Shown here piece after piece: positions 58,601-64,000 of a stretch of DNA of 64,000 bases (position 1 is its first letter; each line of letters opens with the position of its first letter). Position numbers and translations under genes: made by a program. The stretch is from positions 4,526,001 through 4,590,000 of the forward strand of contig JAXRKN010000038.1 in NCBI GenBank assembly GCA_038502055.1. Reading direction: 5' to 3'. The DNA comes from Tanytarsus gracilentus. Lineage: Eukaryota; Arthropoda; Insecta; Diptera; Chironomidae. Below the pieces are notes generated by a model. That model was given only the letters and a program-made list of their open reading frames with translations, searched no databases and had not been told where the DNA came from.

Positions 58601-60131
58601 ACAGAACTATCACAATAAATTTGTTATTCTTTCCATCTCTCGCTCTCTTCGCTCTTGCTGTTGATATAAAAAATTCCATATAATCTTGAAAAAAAAAAGC
58701 TTTTACTCGGTGGAGAGCAGTAAAGTTAATTTCGGCTAATGAAAAATATATAATTGGCACGAAATGTGGAAACAAGAACAGGATTGGAGGCGAACGTGAA
58801 AGTAAATTAATTGCACTATTAAAATTAAGAATGAAGTCATTAATTAAGATGAGAGAAGGATGTCAACGACTGAGCAGGAGTGCTGATGGGCAATAAAAAC
58901 CCATTTGAAGACCGAAACAGGTGAAATCACTTGCATTGTGAGCAACACAAAAAGCCCGAGTTGCGATTATGATAATTAAAGTGCCTTTTGTGGTTGAATT
59001 CAAATTGCGATTGTGCTACTCCTAAATTAGAAGCAATGGCCAAAAAAAATAAAGGCGATTAAAGAAGTTGAAGTGAGAAGGAAAAAATCTCTAAATTCAT
59101 CTTCACCATCTCATATTTAATCCGATTAAAGTCATAAAAAATTTCTTCTCTCTTCAACAATCGCTGAGAAGAAAAAAGAAACAACAACGAAGCGTCTCGA
59201 CGGTGTATGTGCGGTTTGCAGGTTAAATCCTCAATCGAATTCGTTTAATTTATTTTTTCCTCTGTCTAAATGCGAAGGGTGTGAGACTTGGGTTTAAAAC
59301 TTGAGTGATTTATAAATTTTTATTTTTTAAATATCGAGATTTGAAATTTTAAAAATATTTTAACCCCAAGTTCTACCCCTCGCACAGATCTCTTTTTTCG
59401 AGGATCTTCTCAATAAATCGAAGGCTTTCATTCGACATCATCAATACCAAAATATAAGAGCGTCAAATTTTCACAGAATTTTTTATCTTTATTCATTTCT
59501 AATCAGTTTCTCGTATGCTTACATCATTGCGAAGCTTAAGCTAATTAATATTCTTAGAAAGAACTTAGAAAAAATTATAAAGTAAAAAATTATAATTCGA
59601 AGAGATCTCACATGGAATCCATGCATTTATACACAATGAAGGAGAGGTCTTATGGATTATTTTAGTCATAAATCCTAGATTAATATTCTACAGTTCAATA
59701 TAATTACAATAAAAGATTCTTTAAAAAAATATAATGAGGAATTGGAAGATTTTTTTATGGCATTAGAAAAAAGGAATATCAAAGAGCATAAATTTTATGC
59801 TTCATAATTTTTTGTGTCATACACAATGAGAAGTTTTTTTTTTATATTTTTTTAGGAAGCCCAACTAATTCAAGAAAATTTCTAACATCTAATTTTATGA
59901 ACTAAACTTTCTTTAAATCACCTAATAAAAAAAAATCAATTTCTCACAATGAAAATGATTATTTAAATTTTGATTCCTGTAGAATCCTCTCAATTTCTTT
60001 TTTAAGGCATTTTTGAGCTATTGCGCGCATTTTTACATCAGCTATGCTATAAACTATTTAAAAAAATCTTTTTGTACTTAAAAAGGAATTAAAACAAAAT
60101 TAAACTCTACAAAAATCAGTTCAAATAATAA
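49650..60131. other. Ten-kilobase gene-free interval
   Basis: No coding region, tRNA, rRNA or repeat family recognised on either strand. It contains many short GA-rich and TC-rich runs (for example about 51200-51222, 53440-53452) and scattered AT tracts, but nothing diagnostic. Short ORFs of 60-116 codons in it have the composition of random AT-rich DNA. It lies 3' of an odd-skipped family gene, whose relatives have extensive cis-regulatory flanks, so enhancers are likely but not demonstrable here. Confidence 0.5.
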
Positions 60132-61392
60132 TTAGCGTCGCATAATATCTTCTATGCTGAAGCCAGTCGAACGTTTTGGTGCAGCAGCAGATGACGACGA
60201 CGATGGAGGCTGCTGTGGTTGTGGAATATTTACTATCGACGGTGGAATGTGATGAGGCGAAGGAACTGATAAGTTTGTTGGCATCTGAGGTGAATTGATT
60301 AATGATTGTGGCGGTGGTGAGCCCATAATTTGCGGAAGAGCTGTCGATGGCAACGAGTGAACTTCATCTCTTGCATCTGCATTGATGATGGGAGGCATCA
60401 TAAGTTCATCGGAAGGCTTTAAAAGCGGATGATTTCTGTGTAATCCATGGAGATTTATATTGCGTGATAAGGAAGGTAAAAATGGCTCGCCATCAGGCCC
60501 AATTGGACGCTTACGGAGCGGAATGTTACTCAGAAAGTTTGGAGCGGGATGATGATGATCTACTAAGCCGCTTGTTATTGTCGACGACGGCCGATTTAAT
60601 TTATGATGCAAGTCACGTCGAACATGAAGCATTGGCATAAAAATGTCGGTACGACTCGATGACGAGTTGCTGTGCATGTGAGATGAATTTAAAGAGTCTT
60701 GCGACTGTGAGAGATACTGTGACGACGCTAAACTACCACTCGACAATCCAGGCGTTGGTGATCTGTGTCGGTACTCTCGATCATAAAAGCTATTTTGCGG
60801 ACGCATCGTATAAGGCGATTGTGATCCACTTGAACGCTCATGATGGCAGTGAGTGACAGGCACAATATCTTTTTCGACCGCGACCGGTGCAGGAGTTGGC
60901 GGCGGCTCCATTTCATCACTCTCTCGTTCAAACCTCTCCTCATGCTCGTCATGCTCATCTTGAAGCTCCGCTGAAACTGGCATCTGAAGTGGTGAAGGTG
61001 ATCGGCCACTGTTGTTGGGTGAATGAAGTGGCGAATCAACTTCCAATAAGGTGTCCTCTTCCCCATCACTGATATTATGAATGTCATCGTGACTTGAGTC
61101 ACCTTGCTCCAGACCTGGCACATCGCCCACAGCGTGAGTCAATGCATGTCGTCGTAAATCACAATTGCGTCGGAAAACTTTACCACAGCTGCATTCGTAT
61201 GGCTTATGATCTGTATGCGTCAACAGATGAGTCTTGAGATTCGAGCGTTGATTAAAACTGCGGTTGCATACTGGACATTTATGAGGCGACTCTTCCATAT
61301 GCAGAATCTTATGAACAGCCAGCGTGCGACTTTGACAAAATCCCTTGCCGCACTCGATGCATTTAAATGGTTTCTCCTTTGAATGGATGTAT
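60132..61392 (-). CDS. Odd-skipped family zinc-finger transcription factor (bowl/sob/odd), last exon only
   Basis: Last exon, starting after a TTTTGCAG acceptor at 61392; 5' exons lie beyond the right edge of the window. It encodes three C2H2 fingers: FKCIECGKGFCQSRTLAVHK, HKCPVCNRSFNQRSNLKTH and YECSCGKVFRRNCDLRRHA, corresponding to the last three fingers of Bowl or Sob. The final finger has C-x-C instead of C-x2-C spacing. A long Ser/Pro/His-rich tail follows, ending in GFSIEDIMRR, the FSIEDI motif of the family that recruits Groucho (eh1-like). These nuclear factors pattern leg segments, gut and embryonic segments in flies. Which paralogue this is cannot be settled from one exon. Confidence 0.9.
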
Positions 61393-64000
61393 CTGCAAAA
61401 TGAAAAATAAAATTGAATTAATTCATTGTGGAGAGAAAAACCGCATCATAATTTTAAATCGAGAGAGAGAGAGAGATAAATGTGAATGCACTTTATTATT
61501 TATGTTGTCTTATAATAATTTTCCACCCTTCCAACAGCTTCAATTTCAAAGTTTTTGATATGATATTGTATGGGTCAAGGGGAGAGAAATTTGTGAGTTT
61601 AAATATTTTTTTAATAAGATTTATAACTTTATGCTAGTATTAATAAATAAATTTAAATATTCTCATACACTTGAAATCAGTCTCTTGCCCTTTAGAGTCA
61701 ACTGAAAGCTAAAAAACTATTTAAAAAAATTATATCAGAAAAATAAACCCCTCAGCAAAAAAAACGCTCTAAGTTCAAATAAAATTTCGTCTAAACATCG
61801 ACACGAACATTTTTAATTTTACACGTCTTATTTTTCACTCTACTCGTCTCTATCTGGGTAAATGACCCTCTTTTTCCCCTCTTTACCATCCATCCACTTT
61901 AACCCAACAACAACCTCTCTTCTCTCACACTGAGTCAGTCTCGCTCGTCTGTTAGAGGTTCAAGCGTAATTGATTCGAAATCGCAAAAAAACTCTTCTTA
62001 TTCCGTTTTGTTTGTTGCTCTCTCGTCATTGAAAGAAGTTATGTGGAAGAAGAAGATTGTTCAAAGTGAAGAATGCGTATCAAATTCGATTAAACATATT
62101 TTTTTGCTCTTTTCATGCCACTGTATGTTTTTGCAATTTTTCACTGGAAATTTCAGCTCAATTAGCATGCAATTCTTCTTTGAACTGAAATGACTCTAAC
62201 AAGAGCAGTGCATTGTGAAATGTGTGTAGCATGTCTTTCCGTACGATGAAACAATTACAATTGGTTTTATTGTTCCTTGCACTCTCGATGCTTTTATGCA
62301 GCAGCATTTCAAAGCCATTTCCTATACATCCGCTTAGTGTCTGAATTAAAATTGCCCAATTGTAAAGGATGCGATTAAAAGGTTATCGACGCCGATCAGC
62401 TGCACAGTCGAGGAAAGGTCATCCGCCTGTCCATAATTAATCGATGACCGGCAAAGTGACTTTCGGATACTCTTTTTTGAGGAGATGTAAAATGTAATTA
62501 GAATCTTCTCTTTCGCTCGATTCATTCGTAGCTAATTAACAATCGTTTCTTATAAAAAAAAAGAGTTAATCACCAAAGAGCTGAACAATACGAGAAAAGT
62601 TAATTAAAGTTTTTCATTGCTATTATTTTAACCGCATAAAGACATCGTACAGCTCAAAAAATAGTCACGCAATCGGATTTCTTAAAGCGAGAGAGAGAGA
62701 AACATTTTCATGTTTTTAATCCGCAAAACAATTTGAGTCTCGCTTCCATTTTTGCAGTGAAATTAATCCACTTTAATCTGGTAGCCGGTTCAGCAACAGC
62801 TTTCAAAAAAGTCTCATTTGGCTTGGGTATTTTGCATGTGCCTAACTGACAGTCATCGCGATTATCGATGACCAAAAAAAAATATTTAAATTAATTTCTC
62901 GCGAGAAAAAGAGAAAGAAGGAGACCAGAAAAAGCTGTTTATTTAATTATTGCATTTTAATCGGCCGAAGCGATATTTAAGTGAATTTTATATTTTTAAA
63001 GAGTGACTGAAAAACCCACCGAGAGAAAAAGGTTTACGCGAAAAAAAAAATTCCAGAGCACTCGGAGAAACAAACAGAAAAATAACAGCAACGGCAGAGG
63101 CGATTTGCATAATAAACCAATAAATTTCGTACAAAATTGAATAAGTGTGTTCTTCACAAAAGAAACCACATCTCCTCGTCTGTAAACTGGTTTGGTCCAT
63201 GAATGAAACAAAAATTTTATAAAAGTGAAAAAATTTCCTCCATAAACTTAAAGATTATAGGAATTTGATAAGGAGATTAAAAAGAGCCAAGGAAATGACA
63301 GCTTACAAAATTGCAGAGCTTAAAACTATCAACGAGCATTTTTGTGGTAGCCCAATAGTTATTTTCCTCCTCTCAATCATCGTGTGTGCGACATTAAAAT
63401 AAATTGAATTTCAACTTTGCATATCATCAAACCGAGAGAGACATAAAGAAGCTATAAACCTTCTGTGAACGGAAGTCAATTTGCAAATTTGATGTGCGAG
63501 GAGTGGAATCGATATATAAAATGCTTCACTTGCCATAGTCGTGTGCAATTTCAACTTCCTTATTTGAGTGCCACACAAAAGGCAAATTTTATTGTCTACC
63601 CATCAACAGGCTCATTAAACTCACATTTTGTCTATTCAAATGTGAGCTACCAGATTAAAATCTATTGAACGTCAAACTGGATTTTTTCAGCTCTTTTTTG
63701 AAACGCCTTAAAAGTCTCAAAATTTTCTTACTCAAATATTCTTTAGCACAGAGATTTTAGAACTCATTATCTATACCTAGATATTTTTTGAATTTTAATC
63801 AAAATTGAAAACAAAAATTTCAAAAAATAGAGAAGAAAACTTTTAAAAGTTTTTTAACGCATTTGATTATGAGTTTCAGTCAAAAAGATTAAAATTAAAA
63901 TAAATTAAAACGAATGACCCGAAATAAGTTTTAGCATCACAAATCAAATTTAACAACCTAAATCCGACCACACCTTGCTGAAGAGAATTTATCAAACAGT
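61393..64000 (-). other. Intron of the odd-skipped family gene (right edge)
   Basis: The exon at 60132-61392 begins with a partial codon, so this stretch should be intronic. I searched both strands by eye for the preceding fingers and did not find them. A GA-dinucleotide run (about 61461-61476) and similar short tracts near 62690-62702 are the only repeats. Confidence 0.6.

Noticed and set aside
49650..64000. tRNA or rRNA genes in the right-hand noncoding regions
   Set aside because: No A-box/B-box pair or cloverleaf was visible on either strand by eye; a tRNAscan run would settle this.

Overview
This is an AT-rich insect nuclear window, most likely from a lower dipteran such as a midge. Introns are mostly 50-150 nt and carry GT-AG borders. 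Orthologues of standard fly genes are recognisable: thrombospondin, tan, gudu/ARMC4, an odd-skipped family zinc-finger gene, PSMD10/gankyrin and PTER. Species is inference; exon structures were assembled by eye from splice sites and reading-frame continuity, and all recognised genes except the one leaving the right edge close in frame.

Left part (1-13 kb) is accessory, transposon-rich DNA. A small two-exon gene (981-1433, minus) precedes a large Helitron/Helentron-like unit (about 1.8-9.5 kb, minus). Its main ORF (1833 aa) joins a truncated Pif1-type helicase, an endonuclease/exonuclease/phosphatase domain and three tandem domains that look like ubiquitin-specific proteases. Upstream is a broken ORF made of nine 132-bp coding repeats. 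Next come two copies of a non-autonomous element with a 120-bp minisatellite core, a GAAAGTAA microsatellite and subterminal inverted repeats (10.2-12.95 kb). An orphan left end lies at about 604-692 and a third inverted copy at 30.6-31.5 kb.

Middle part (13-43 kb) is ordinary genic DNA: thrombospondin (plus, 15 exons), a trehalose/sugar-transporter-like MFS gene (minus), tan (minus, with a perfect 86-bp-arm palindrome in an intron), an unrecognised coiled-coil gene (minus), PSMD10 (plus), PTER (minus), a second palindrome, and three tandem antigen-5/CAP genes (plus). Two of the CAP genes share a tiny phase-1 intron inside the signal-peptide region.

Right part (43-64 kb): a RASL11/12-like GTPase (plus) converges with gudu/ARMC4 (minus). 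About 10 kb without recognisable genes follows, then the last exon of an odd-skipped family gene (minus) whose 5' exons lie beyond the right edge. The gene-poor flank of this developmental regulator probably carries cis-regulatory DNA (inference).

The most unusual feature is the helicase-endonuclease-triple protease-like polyprotein at 2.0-7.5 kb.
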